Part shown: positions 17,464 through 25,997 of the stretch, in pieces
Layout: each line of letters starts with the position of its first letter
Position numbering within the stretch: the first letter of the stretch is position 1
From: a virus
Virus record (IMG/VR): IMGVR_UViG_3300036795_000211
Location: 1 to 64,000 of that record
Length of the DNA stretch: 64,000 nucleotides
Strand: one strand, 5' to 3'
Translations under genes and position numbers: made by a program
The notes under the pieces: generated by a model
The model's input: the letters and a program-made list of their open reading frames with translations, nothing else
Told to the model about the DNA's origin: nothing
The model's database searches: none

Positions 17464-18711
17464 TTACAGGGCGAACGCCGACCGCGCCGCCTTCACGAAG
17501 TCGCGCGTTTCCTGGACTTCCTGCTCGCGCTCCTCCCGCTCTTCGTCCGGCTCGAGGCCGTTCCCGATGACGCCGCTCAGGTCGAGCAGCTTGATCTGCT
17601 TGCCGATCTCGGTCAGCACGGTTCGCATGACCTGGCCGGCATCGATCTCGTCCCCGCCGGACAGTTCGACCACGTGGCCGGACCCTTCCAGCAGTGGCCG
17701 CGCCAGGTCCACGATCGCCGGGGGGATGCCCAGCGCGTTGGCGAACTGCGTCCGTTCGTTCTGGAACGCCTGCTCGTCGAGACCGGCCTGTACCGCGTCG
17801 AGGTGCTCACCCTGCTGCACGATCAGCGCGTTCGCGTTGGCCAGTTCCAGTGCCTGCCGACGTTGCGAAGCCGAAACGGTCGCAGGAACCCGATCGGTCG
17901 GGGCCACTTCGTCCTCCTCCTCTTCGTCCTCATCGTCGTCGGTGTCCTCGTCCTCGACCATGTCGGCTTCGGCCTGCGCGATCAGCGCGTCGAGGTCCTC
18001 GTCGCTCAGCTCCGATTCGTCGTCGCTCTCACCGTCATCGTCGTCCTCGGTGAGTTCGTCGACAAGGCCTTCCAGGTCGTCATCCGACGCGTTGCGGGCC
18101 TTCTTCAGCAGCTCGAGGAGCTGACCCTTGTCTTCCAGCGTGAACGCCACCTTGTCTCCTCCTTCCCTTTCTCCGAACGTTGCATCGGAGAGGTCGAGAA
18201 CTTCGACCGTTCCGAGCTCGTTGCTCAGCGCGACGGGCACTTCGACTTCCTGCCACGTTCGCATTCCCGCGATGTGCGGGTCGAGCGTTCCCAGCACGTG
18301 CTGTAGTGCGGCCTTCCAGTGCTTTCCATCGGAACGCTCGTAGTCCTCATAGATCCTTGCGGAGACCCCGAGTTCGGGGTTGTCTCGCAGGAGTTCATCT
18401 CCCTTCCTCGTGGCCTCCAAGATCAGATCGAGACCGTCATTCGTCATCTCGACGCCGACGATCTTTCCCCGGGTCCGTTCCGGGTCGTTGTTGTGCTTGT
18501 TGTTCCCGTCGGCCAGCTGGAACGGTACCTGACCGAACGCCTTGTCCTTGAACGAACGGACGAGGTTCTGAAGGTAGTCCTTGTCGAACTTGAGCTGCTG
18601 CCCCTTGTAGGTGATCTCGCCGAGCGGCAGCAGCTGCGTACGCCACATCCGGCGACCAAGCGATACGGTACGCCGTTTGGAGCGCGGGGTGAGGAGTCCG
18701 TTTACCGTCAT
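17464..18711 (-). CDS. Capsid maturation protease fused to scaffold
   Basis: 415 residues. The N-terminal 170 residues resemble the Mu I-like or prohead protease group ('LLPLGEITYKGQQLKFDKDYLQNLVRSFKDKAFGQVPFQLADGNNKHNNDPERTRGKIVGVE'); His in 'NKHNNDP' is a catalytic candidate. The rest is a helical, very acidic region (stretches of D and E near 215-285) followed by more helix, as in scaffolding domains. It overlaps the upstream gene by 4 bases (ATGA). Confidence 0.75.
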   Translation of the reverse strand: MTVNGLLTPRSKRRTVSLGRRMWRTQLLPLGEITYKGQQLKFDKDYLQNLVRSFKDKAFGQVPFQLADGNNKHNNDPERTRGKIVGVEMTNDGLDLILEATRKGDELLRDNPELGVSARIYEDYERSDGKHWKAALQHVLGTLDPHIAGMRTWQEVEVPVALSNELGTVEVLDLSDATFGEREGGDKVAFTLEDKGQLLELLKKARNASDDDLEGLVDELTEDDDDGESDDESELSDEDLDALIAQAEADMVEDEDTDDDEDEEEEDEVAPTDRVPATVSASQRRQALELANANALIVQQGEHLDAVQAGLDEQAFQNERTQFANALGIPPAIVDLARPLLEGSGHVVELSGGDEIDAGQVMRTVLTEIGKQIKLLDLSGVIGNGLEPDEEREEREQEVQETRDFVKAARSAFAL

Positions 18712-20774
18712 GTCGCCTTCCTCGTGATCTTCTTCCCGGGTGCGAACTGTGGAATGGCGGTCCCGTGAAGGAGCCGGGCCAGTGCGATCTTGCGGGCCTC
18801 ACCCTGCGACCATCCACGAGCTTCGAGAGCGGCGGCCAACGTCCGGAGCTGCCCGACCTTCGACACGGTGATACCGAGTCGTTCGGCGAGTGCGGCGTCC
18901 TTGGCTTGCTGCTTCTCGGAGGCGATAGCGTTTGCGCCACGGTTCTTGAACAGCGTCTGCTGCAGCGTCGGATGCTTCGAGGTCGCACCGGACGCCTTGG
19001 CCGCCTTGTTCTCCGCCTTACGTACCGTGCGTCCTGCGGTGCCCTTCGGAGGAACGGCTGCGCCTCGGGCCACGGACATCGACCGCTCATGCCCGATACC
19101 TTGCAGCTTCGCCTTGTCGTAGGCCCGCTTCTGGTGCGGCTTGAGCGCTGCGTACTCGGCCTGGTGATCGGAAATCGATTTGCCGGTTGACGGTGCGGAG
19201 GTCTTACCTTCGGGGGTAGCCGTCCTACTGGTGCGGCGGCGTGACGTCCCGGGTGCCGCTCCCGTTCGTGTCACGCCGCCACTACCGCCCTCGCCCGCCC
19301 GGCGAGTCTTTCGGGATTGTCGTACTGCGCGCTCCGCCTTCAAGCGCTCCGGATGCCCCTGCGGATACTGCGCTCGAGCTGCCGTTCGGGCCTTCAGCAA
19401 GGTTGCGTGCTCCGGAGTCCCAACCGGAGTTGGGGTCGTTGCACCCGGGGTCTTAACGGTTGCCGTGTTTCCACCCGGGGTCTTTGTCGTAGCCGCCGGC
19501 TGCTTCGGCGCATTGACCACTGGCTTCTGCGTGGTCTGCTTCGTTGCGGCCATTCGATCAAGTGCGCCGCCGTGTGACATACCGCTCGCACGCAAGGCCT
19601 TGTACTGGGGGTTACCCTGCAGCTGCGTGAGCGTCATTCCGCCGACTCCGACCGGCTCGGAGGTATCCTCACCCCGCGCTTTCCGATCCAGTAGATCGTT
19701 CGTCTGCAACGTGCTGAGGGTCGACGCACGGTGCTTTCGACTCTCGATACCGTGATTCGACAGCCCACGGCGTTGCGAGATAACGGACTCGTGATCGGCG
19801 GCGTGGTCCTCGATGAGGAGCTGATGCGAACGTCCTTCGTGTCCGTGGGTAATCCCGTGCACGTCCGACAGATGCGCTATCAGCTTGAGTCGATCCTCGT
19901 TTGAACGGGAATGCGCCGGCGTGACCTTCTGACCGGACGGTGCGTACTTTGCGGCGGCTGCTGCCGTGTCCGTGGCGGAGTGCTCAGCGCCGGTCTTCGA
20001 CGGGGTCTTCGTTCCGCCGCCCTTGGTCCCGTGCTGGTAATGCGAGACCATTCCGGCGTGAATCCGAATCGTTTGACCGGACTTCGCACCCTTCGTAACT
20101 GCGACGTTGAGGTGCTCGCCGTCCTTCGAAAGGACCGTACCTTCGTGAACACCCGAGGACTGCGGGAACCGAACCTTGGAGCCGGCAGCGATCTTCGGAA
20201 GGCCGGGACCGCCGTGGTAAATCCAGCCGTGCGAATACCCCTTCGGACCGGTGAACTCGATGGCCTCTCGGCCTCCCGCGTACTCGGCGGGTGCCTTCAC
20301 CGCGCTGGGCGGGTAGCCCTTGTTCGCCGCATAGCGCTTGCACGCGGACATTGCGAACTTCGTGACAGCGTCGCCGGTCTTGCCCTGGTTCTTCGCCATT
20401 GACACGGCACGCTTGTAGACCCGGTCCATCTCACCGGCGACCGGCTGGTCCGACAACTCCCAGACGAATTCGCCTTGGGCTGCGGCGAGCTCCAGCGTTG
20501 CCCGCAAGGCCGACGACATCGCCTTTGCGGTCTGCGTGTTATCCGCCCACGAGCCCTTGACGGTTGACCACGCTCCGAGCTCACGGGCGCGCTTCCGGAT
20601 CAGCCGGCCCAGTGCGGGTCGCTTACCGGGTGCCGCCCTACCGACCGCCTGAATGGCCTTCTTCAGGTACGACCGATTCGGAATCGGATACGAGTCGTCC
20701 GGGAGTGCCTTGCCGGCCTTGGCCAGCTTTCGGCGCCCTGCCGCACGCTCCGGTGCGGGGGTCTTAACGGTCAC
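18708..20774 (-). CDS. Multidomain head-associated protein (DUF6582-like N-terminus, PKGYSHGW module)
   Basis: 688 residues, GTG start with a GGAGGTGA site. Residues 13-68 ('LPDDSYPIPNRSYLKKAIQAVGRAAPGKRPALGRLIRKRAREL') resemble DUF6582. Near 172-187 'EFTGPKGYSHGW' and, later, 'KARTAARAQYPQGHPERLKAERAVRQSRK' are shared almost word for word with the start of the metallopeptidase at 25994-28096. An SH3-like stretch (GSKVRFPQSSGVHEGTVLSKDGEHLNVAV) and a helical DNA-binding-like end (LAERLGITVSKVGQLRTLAAALE) follow. Very basic. May be packaged in the head; function unknown. Confidence 0.6.
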   Translation of the reverse strand: MTVKTPAPERAAGRRKLAKAGKALPDDSYPIPNRSYLKKAIQAVGRAAPGKRPALGRLIRKRARELGAWSTVKGSWADNTQTAKAMSSALRATLELAAAQGEFVWELSDQPVAGEMDRVYKRAVSMAKNQGKTGDAVTKFAMSACKRYAANKGYPPSAVKAPAEYAGGREAIEFTGPKGYSHGWIYHGGPGLPKIAAGSKVRFPQSSGVHEGTVLSKDGEHLNVAVTKGAKSGQTIRIHAGMVSHYQHGTKGGGTKTPSKTGAEHSATDTAAAAAKYAPSGQKVTPAHSRSNEDRLKLIAHLSDVHGITHGHEGRSHQLLIEDHAADHESVISQRRGLSNHGIESRKHRASTLSTLQTNDLLDRKARGEDTSEPVGVGGMTLTQLQGNPQYKALRASGMSHGGALDRMAATKQTTQKPVVNAPKQPAATTKTPGGNTATVKTPGATTPTPVGTPEHATLLKARTAARAQYPQGHPERLKAERAVRQSRKTRRAGEGGSGGVTRTGAAPGTSRRRTSRTATPEGKTSAPSTGKSISDHQAEYAALKPHQKRAYDKAKLQGIGHERSMSVARGAAVPPKGTAGRTVRKAENKAAKASGATSKHPTLQQTLFKNRGANAIASEKQQAKDAALAERLGITVSKVGQLRTLAAALEARGWSQGEARKIALARLLHGTAIPQFAPGKKITRKAT

Positions 20775-20947
20775 CGATTCACCTCCATTTCGGTTGAGAC
20801 GAAAGCGACCGAGAACCCGGTATGAATCGCTACCCTACTCGGCAGTGACAACCTGGCCCTAACGGTCAATGAGGTGAACCCTAACGGAGTCCACCTTGGA
20901 TATACCCCTAAATGGTGCCCACTAAACCGTTTTAACATCGCTGTAGT
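20775..20947 (-). promoter_or_regulatory. Intergenic control region with conserved late element
   Basis: 173 bases without a gene. On the minus strand TTTAGT, 16 bases and TATATC give a weak promoter before the GTG at 20774. The plus-strand element ATACCCCTAAATGG at 20902-20915 is nearly the same as elements at 33546 and 3395, which also precede minus-strand units. No terminator-like hairpin was recognised. Confidence 0.4.
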
Positions 20948-21307
20948 TTACGTGGGGTCAACGACAAACGGTCCGAATTGCGCCGTTACCGTCTTCCCGG
21001 CTGACGTTACGTCAATGCGCCACCAGGTCGACGCTGCAGTAGTCAGATCCGCATGCGGAATGCTAAACAGCGTGATTCCGTTCGCTAGCGGTGCCTGATT
21101 AGCACCGGCGTACGACTTGAACGACGTGTCCGAGTCCAGAACATCTCGTGAAGCCTTACGAATGAACGTACAAGTCTTCCCGGTGAGGTCCAGTGGCTGC
21201 TGCTTTCCGCCGACCAACGGAAGACTCGGATCCGTCAGTGCCGCTTGAATCGTTACGTCGTTGTTCTGACGTACCGAGATCGAGACCGGATCCATTTCGC
21301 CGGACAT
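20948..21307 (-). CDS. Small Ig- or BppU-like structural protein
   Basis: 119 residues, start overlapping the previous stop as TAATG. 'NNDVTIQAALTD...LDLTGKTCTFIRKASRD' and 'LTTAASTWWRIDVTSAGKTVTAQFGPFVVDPT' look like the N-terminal domain of baseplate upper proteins (Ig-like). It directly follows the 713-aa repeat protein and may be its partner on the virion surface. Confidence 0.6.
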   Translation of the reverse strand: MSGEMDPVSISVRQNNDVTIQAALTDPSLPLVGGKQQPLDLTGKTCTFIRKASRDVLDSDTSFKSYAGANQAPLANGITLFSIPHADLTTAASTWWRIDVTSAGKTVTAQFGPFVVDPT

Positions 21308-23448
21308 TAGTCCTCCACTACTATCGTTACGTCGAACCCTAGCGGCTCGACGGTTCCCCCGTAGGTAACTACGGTAATCGTGACCCCGTAAACTATTGGC
21401 ATTGCCGATCCTTCCACCGTGTCCGGTTGGAGAACTATCGCATACCCGAGAACCACTATACTGGCTGCCAGGGCGTTTGTCGAAATCGTACAGCCAATAT
21501 CCTCCGGCGGGGGAGGTATAATGGGCGCAATTGTCGGACCGGGAAGTTCAGTGGCACGCCGTTTACGCTGGAGCGACCGCCAGAAGCGCTGGGCCAGTCG
21601 CTTGACCACTGCAACCGGAAGGGGCGGCGGCTTCGGAGGTGGCGACGGCACCCACGGAATCGTGATTCGCCTCTTAGGTAGTGACCGCCTCGACGCTCTC
21701 GGCTGTACTACCGGCTCCGGTGCGAACGGGACTAGCTTACTGCTTCGGGCTCTTCGGGTTCGTCCGGCCTGACCCTTCCGGGTAGTCTGCGGGGCGTACG
21801 GCACAACGGTGGCCCGTGGTTGTCCGGGAAGCTGCGGAGGTCGTATACGTCGAAGTAGTACAATCCGCCGCATTCGGTGCGTATCCGGAACGGTCGGGGC
21901 CACCGGTACCGTGACGGGTGGAACCGGGGTCGTAGTTGCATTCGACTTCCTTCGATACCAGCGAGTTCGGATTCGAGTCGGTGCATACGGAGCAAACGCC
22001 GCAACCGAAGGGGTAGTTGTCGGGCCCGGAAGCTGATGAATGTTCGAGCGGCGAATCCGAATTCGCCAAGTACGGTTTCGCGGCTCGTACGGAGCCGGTT
22101 GCGCCGGGGTGACCACTTGCGGAGCCGGAGGTGCCACTACGCTCTGACTTGGCTTGCGATAACGCGTTGTCCGTCTGTTCGGCTGTATCGGAATAGTCGG
22201 CTCCGGACCGAATTGAGCTGGTGCAGCATACCGTGAACGTCGGAACCGGAATACTCGACGATACAACGACAAAGCCGGAAGTGGCTGGAATACGGCTCCG
22301 ATTCCACCGGGTATCTGCTGCACTGCCCCGCGCTGTCGCCTATACCGGGTACGCCGTACGCTAGGGGTCGCGGGAGGCGGAGCCGCACTAGTAGGCAACG
22401 GTGTCGCGTGCAGGATTCGTCGACCGCGAAGGGCCCAGCGTCGCGGTATCGGAACCGGCGGAATCGGCGGTAGGGGAACTATCACCGTCGGAACCAGCGT
22501 ACCGCTCCCGTGCGAGCGCCGATAGCGGAGCTTCGAACGACTCGGCTGCGCAACCGTCTCGATTGCAGCCGGGACCTGTGTCGCACTACCCTTTCGTAGC
22601 CTACGCATAGCTGGCCGGGTAGTTCGACCCAGCTGCGGAGGCGGAAATACGACGACCGGAGGTATCACCGCTGGAACGAACGCAGTAGCGCGTCGAACAG
22701 TTCTTGGTCGGTACGGACGCGATCTTGGCGCGACGGGTACGATACCGGCGGTGACCGCGATCACCTTGGACGGGACCGGAACCGCCCTGCGATAACCTCG
22801 TACCGATCTCCGATTAAGCCGAGGCTGTCCCGGCGGGAGACCAAACGGAACGCGGGCAATGTAAACGCCCGCAAAGCCGTCGGTAAACGTCCCGGTATTC
22901 TTCAACGTCCAGACCAGTCCGAGACCTGATGTGTCCGTTATCGTTGCCGCACTGCTTGCGGCAACTACCAGAGCGACGAGTAGGCTACCCGGCGGCGGCG
23001 TGAACGCTGCTGTCGTAGCCGAGTTCGCATTGGCAGTGGCGAGCGCCGGCGTAGAGCCGTCCAGCGTAATCGTGCCATTCGGCAAGACCTCGAACAGACC
23101 TACGCCGACGTTAAGAAAGGTGTTCGATGCTCCGATCGTTACCGATCCCGGCGTTCCAGTAGCCGAAGTCGCCTTTACAGCGCCGAGCTGGAAGCTGTTC
23201 TGTGCGGCCTGCGCGATAATCGTACTACTTGCCGTAGCAAGCAGCGTGGACGCTGACCCGCCTACGGCACCGTAGACCACCGAGCCGGTTACCGTAGTAG
23301 TGATTGCTTTCGAGTAGGCCGAGCTCGACTGGTTAGTGGTACTCGCTGCCGGCTGCGCCAGGGCCGTATTTCTGAGAACCTCGACCAGGATACTCGTGCC
23401 AGTCGTAATAACCGTGCCGGCTTGCGTGGCTTTAACCGTAAACGCCAC
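21307..23448 (-). CDS. 713-aa virion protein with about 14 Arg/Pro-rich repeats
   Basis: Three parts. Residues 1-208 are a Ser/Thr/Ala-rich beta domain ('SLLVALVVAASSAATITDTSGLGLVWT') as in surface-exposed phage proteins. Residues about 209-650 are about 14 degenerate repeats of 29-36 residues; each has an Arg-rich block (RR/RYRR/RRSRY) then a Pro/Val-rich block (VPxxx, PPxPP). Residues 651-713 form a beta end ('SIVVLGYAIVLQPDTVEG'). The repeat part is extremely basic and low in acid residues, unlike its neighbours. No family recognised; could bind DNA, RNA or teichoic acids. Confidence 0.75.
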   Translation of the reverse strand: MAFTVKATQAGTVITTGTSILVEVLRNTALAQPAASTTNQSSSAYSKAITTTVTGSVVYGAVGGSASTLLATASSTIIAQAAQNSFQLGAVKATSATGTPGSVTIGASNTFLNVGVGLFEVLPNGTITLDGSTPALATANANSATTAAFTPPPGSLLVALVVAASSAATITDTSGLGLVWTLKNTGTFTDGFAGVYIARVPFGLPPGQPRLNRRSVRGYRRAVPVPSKVIAVTAGIVPVAPRSRPYRPRTVRRATAFVPAVIPPVVVFPPPQLGRTTRPAMRRLRKGSATQVPAAIETVAQPSRSKLRYRRSHGSGTLVPTVIVPLPPIPPVPIPRRWALRGRRILHATPLPTSAAPPPATPSVRRTRYRRQRGAVQQIPGGIGAVFQPLPALSLYRRVFRFRRSRYAAPAQFGPEPTIPIQPNRRTTRYRKPSQSVVAPPAPQVVTPAQPAPYEPRNRTWRIRIRRSNIHQLPGPTTTPSVAAFAPYAPTRIRTRWYRRKSNATTTPVPPVTVPVAPTVPDTHRMRRIVLLRRIRPPQLPGQPRATVVPYAPQTTRKGQAGRTRRARSSKLVPFAPEPVVQPRASRRSLPKRRITIPWVPSPPPKPPPLPVAVVKRLAQRFWRSLQRKRRATELPGPTIAPIIPPPPEDIGCTISTNALAASIVVLGYAIVLQPDTVEGSAMPIVYGVTITVVTYGGTVEPLGFDVTIVVED

Positions 23449-23518
23449 TGCGCACCCAGCTCTCTCCGAATGGGCCGGCGGGTCCGCATACTACCCGCCG
23501 GCCCCGCTCCCGTTCGAC

Positions 23519-24034
23519 CTACTCGTCGGTCTCCACCGTGACCACGAACAGATGCGAGGCCGGGAGTGCGTTACCGATGTTGACCAGGGCCAGTCCGTTC
23601 GCCGTTCCCTGGTCCACGATGAACATGTCGTCCGGGAATTCGAACGGCACGTCCCAGCCGACCTGCGTGTTGAACGTCAGCTTGTGCAGTGCGGTTGCGC
23701 CGATCGTCGGACCGGTCGTACCTGCGGTCGTTGCCGTGGTTACGTCCAGCCCGGTGATCACCGAAGCCGGTCCGCGCTGATCCGTGTTCTGGAACGTGGT
23801 CGTACCGAATCCGGTACCGACCACTCGAACCGTCTGACGGTACAGCGCGATCGTGTGCTGGTCCGAGGTGACGGAACCCGCCGGTCCCCGAACGCCGAGG
23901 ATCAGCCGGCGCAGCTTGACGTTCGATGATGCCCCCGCGACAATCGCCGCGAAGTACCCGTTGAACGTGGTCGTTGCCGGCGTCCCAGCGAGCTGTGCGG
24001 ACTGCGATTCGAGCGACGCTACGAAGCGACCCAT
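23519..24034 (-). CDS. Beta-rich structural protein
   Basis: 171 residues. 'FNGYFAAIVAGASSNVKLRRLILGVRGPAGSVTSDQHTIALYRQTVRVVGTGFGTTTF' and 'FEFPDDMFIVDQGTANGLALVN' look like a jelly-roll capsid or tail surface protein. GC-ending codons dominate, so it may be an abundant virion protein. Adjacent to the repeat protein, transcribed before it. Confidence 0.6.
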   Translation of the reverse strand: MGRFVASLESQSAQLAGTPATTTFNGYFAAIVAGASSNVKLRRLILGVRGPAGSVTSDQHTIALYRQTVRVVGTGFGTTTFQNTDQRGPASVITGLDVTTATTAGTTGPTIGATALHKLTFNTQVGWDVPFEFPDDMFIVDQGTANGLALVNIGNALPASHLFVVTVETDE

Positions 24035-24315
24035 TACTCGCTACCTCCCTTCCGGATCGCGAGAGCGGCCTGGAGCCGTTCCCGATTATCGCTGCCCACG
24101 ACCTGCTCGCCGGAGTCGTGGAGCTCGAGGAGTCGGGCGGCGTGGTCGGCCTCCCGCATCTCCTCATCGGAGAGCTGGTCGATAAGGCTCTCGAGCGTCT
24201 TCACGTGCGACTCAATCTGCTCGAGTCGCGTTCGCAAGGCCGGTCGCGTGTACTTCGCACGCAGAGTCTCAACGAGTCCGTCGAGTACGCTGCGGTCCGA
24301 CGTTTCGTCCGCCAC
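24034..24315 (-). CDS. Small coiled-coil protein
   Basis: 93 residues from GTG 24315 (site AAGGGAAAGG); the ORF opens upstream at 24363 but without a ribosome site. Mostly one long amphipathic helix (LRTRLEQIESHVKTLESLIDQLSDEEMREADHAARLLELHDSG). It ends in a one-base overlap with the next gene and overlaps the small gene at 24269-24439 by 47 bases. Function unknown. Confidence 0.6.
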   Translation of the reverse strand: MADETSDRSVLDGLVETLRAKYTRPALRTRLEQIESHVKTLESLIDQLSDEEMREADHAARLLELHDSGEQVVGSDNRERLQAALAIRKGGSE

Positions 24316-24439
24316 TTCCCTTTCCCTTCTTCGGTTCGGGTTCGGTGTAGATAATCGGAACACCGTCAGCGTTCAACGTGATAACGGTATCCCCCGGCTC
24401 GGGTACTTCATCTTCCGGAGGCGGATCCTGCTTGGTCAT
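24269..24439 (-). CDS. 56-aa Pro/acid N-terminus, basic C-terminus protein
   Basis: Starts MTKQDPPPEDEVPEPGDTVI with an ATGA overlap to the upstream stop and ends in an Arg-rich tail (RTRRTR). Its last 47 bases overlap the coiled-coil gene in another frame. The coupling supports it as a real gene despite small size. Unknown role. Confidence 0.55.
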   Translation of the reverse strand: MTKQDPPPEDEVPEPGDTVITLNADGVPIIYTEPEPKKGKGSGGRNVGPQRTRRTR

Positions 24440-25059
24440 ACTGCCACCGCCCTAGTGTGTCGTTTGTCCCAGTGGCCCTTCCGTTGTTGCGCCTGCCGGA
24501 AGTCCTTTTGCGTATACGTATACGACCCGATGTGTCGCATCGTCTTGACGCGCTTCGAGGTGAACTGCTCGTTCACGTATACGTGCACTTCGCCGGTGAC
24601 CTGATCGACCACCTGCACCACGATCAACGGCATCCAGCCGTTCTTTGCGGTCTCCGCCTTCTTACGGAGCTGCTCTTCGGTCTTCATCGCGATTCGCTGG
24701 TTCTTGGCGTGGACGTTTAGCGTCTTCAGCTCTCCGCCGTACTTGTGGTCGAGTCGGAAGTCGAGTGGCGTATTTCGTGCCGTTGTCTGCCCCGCCTTAC
24801 GAACCCCGGCTCCGGAGATCTCGATATACGGATGCCCGAAGTGCTTCTCGAGCAGGGCCTTACCCTTTGCTGCGAACAACGCTTCGAACGTATCACCGAT
24901 CTCGGTCTTGCCCATCGCCGCACCAGTAGACGGATGCGTAAAACGAGAGGCCGTCTGACCTGGATCGCTAGCAAGCGACCCGACACCCTTCTTCGTAAAC
25001 TCACCGCCGCCGTGGTGATGCCCCGGAATGCGTGGGTGCAGATCCTCTTCCCACGTCAC
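24436..25059 (-). CDS. Head-region protein with PD-(D/E)XK-like core
   Basis: 207 residues. The start 'HPRIPGHHHGGGEFTKKG' is the short 'H..G.F' tag often seen at the junctions of head-cassette proteins. The core reads 'TPLDFRLDHKYGGELKTLN', with D, then E-L-K, as in PD-(D/E)XK nucleases, followed by 'NGWMPLIVVQVVDQVTGEVHVYV'. Possibly an endonuclease carried with the head or delivered to the host; catalysis is only inferred from the motif. Linked to neighbours by 4-base overlaps. Confidence 0.55.
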   Translation of the reverse strand: MTWEEDLHPRIPGHHHGGGEFTKKGVGSLASDPGQTASRFTHPSTGAAMGKTEIGDTFEALFAAKGKALLEKHFGHPYIEISGAGVRKAGQTTARNTPLDFRLDHKYGGELKTLNVHAKNQRIAMKTEEQLRKKAETAKNGWMPLIVVQVVDQVTGEVHVYVNEQFTSKRVKTMRHIGSYTYTQKDFRQAQQRKGHWDKRHTRAVAV

Positions 25060-25997
25060 AACGCACGCGCCCGAAGAACCAAAGCGGATGCCCTGCCCCT
25101 GAGTTGCCGAACCTGCACTTGTAGCTGCCCGATCTGGTTCCTCAAGCTATTCGCCTTAGTTGTTGCGGCACTTGACGCTGTTGAGGTGGCCTTTTTTGCC
25201 GTTGTCTTTCCGGCCTTCTTGGCCACAGTGGTGGCTGAGGCCTTAGCCTTCGTAGCAGTCTTTCCCTTGGTCGTCGTCCCGGTTGCTTTCGACCCGCCGG
25301 TCTTGGTCGACTTTCCGGAGTTCGTAACCCCCTTGAGCTCCTTCTGCAAGCCGCCGATCTTTACCTCGAGTGCGTTAGCCTGCTGCCGAAAGCCTTTCGC
25401 CCTCGTTAGCAACTGCGCCTTCTTGGCGCCCTTCGGACCGCGGGAGACCGGAGCCGTCTTTTGCCCCGGAGCCTTTTTCGCAGCAGGTGCCTTTGCCGCT
25501 GACGCACCGCCGCTGCTTCCGGACTTTGGTGCGAACTGCCCGCCGGTAGCGCTACCGGCTCCGACGTGCATCGTGTTGAACAGCTCGATCGGTTGCGCCA
25601 AAACGTCGTCTCGTGACATAGCCTTCGCTCTCGCCGCGGTTGCCTTGAGTTCGGCGATAGCCGCTGCAGCCGCCGCCTTTACTTCGGGATGCTTGCTCGT
25701 TGCCGCAAGTCGCTTGCACGCGTTGATCGCGGTGGCCGTTGCTCGACCCTCCGCCATACCGCCACGCATCAACGCGTTACGCATGTTCTCGATGTAGTTA
25801 GGTAGCTTCGCACCCTTCATGTGGTACAAGCCGGGTCCGCCGGGCTTGCCGCGTGGCGCGGGGGTAGCCACGAGTCGAGGCGTTTCCGCCGACAACGAGA
25901 TACCCTTGTGCTTCCGAATAAGCCGCATTAGCAGCTGCGTATGGGCATCCGGCTTCGGATCATGCGCATACGAGGAGTCACTGAGTTGCGTTGTCAC
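25056..25997 (-). CDS. Lys/Ala-rich head-cassette protein (H1-like)
   Basis: 313 residues. 'LPNYIENMRNALMRGGMAEGRATATAINACKRLAA' is a helical module common in actinophage head proteins (also hinted in the 688-aa protein). 'MHVGAGSATGGQFAPK' is the 'H..G.FAP' junction tag. After that the sequence is K/A/T/G-rich with 'KKAGKTTAKKAT' repeats like histone H1, ending in a coiled coil (NSLRNQIGQLQVQVRQLRGRASALVLRAR). Probably DNA-contacting inside the head; unproven. Confidence 0.6.
   Translation of the reverse strand: MTTQLSDSSYAHDPKPDAHTQLLMRLIRKHKGISLSAETPRLVATPAPRGKPGGPGLYHMKGAKLPNYIENMRNALMRGGMAEGRATATAINACKRLAATSKHPEVKAAAAAAIAELKATAARAKAMSRDDVLAQPIELFNTMHVGAGSATGGQFAPKSGSSGGASAAKAPAAKKAPGQKTAPVSRGPKGAKKAQLLTRAKGFRQQANALEVKIGGLQKELKGVTNSGKSTKTGGSKATGTTTKGKTATKAKASATTVAKKAGKTTAKKATSTASSAATTKANSLRNQIGQLQVQVRQLRGRASALVLRARAL

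Noticed and set aside
17437-18306. Plus-strand ORF of 289 codons opposite the protease-scaffold gene
   Set aside because: Antisense shadow of an acidic GC-rich gene; low-complexity protein without motifs.
20840-20880. TTGACC on the minus strand as a -35
   Set aside because: No -10 at 16-18 bases; the nearest TAGGGT is 26 bases away.
24745-25797. Plus-strand ORF of 350 codons
   Set aside because: Antisense to two coupled head-cassette genes; hydrophobic low-complexity product is the mirror of Lys/Ala-rich sequence.
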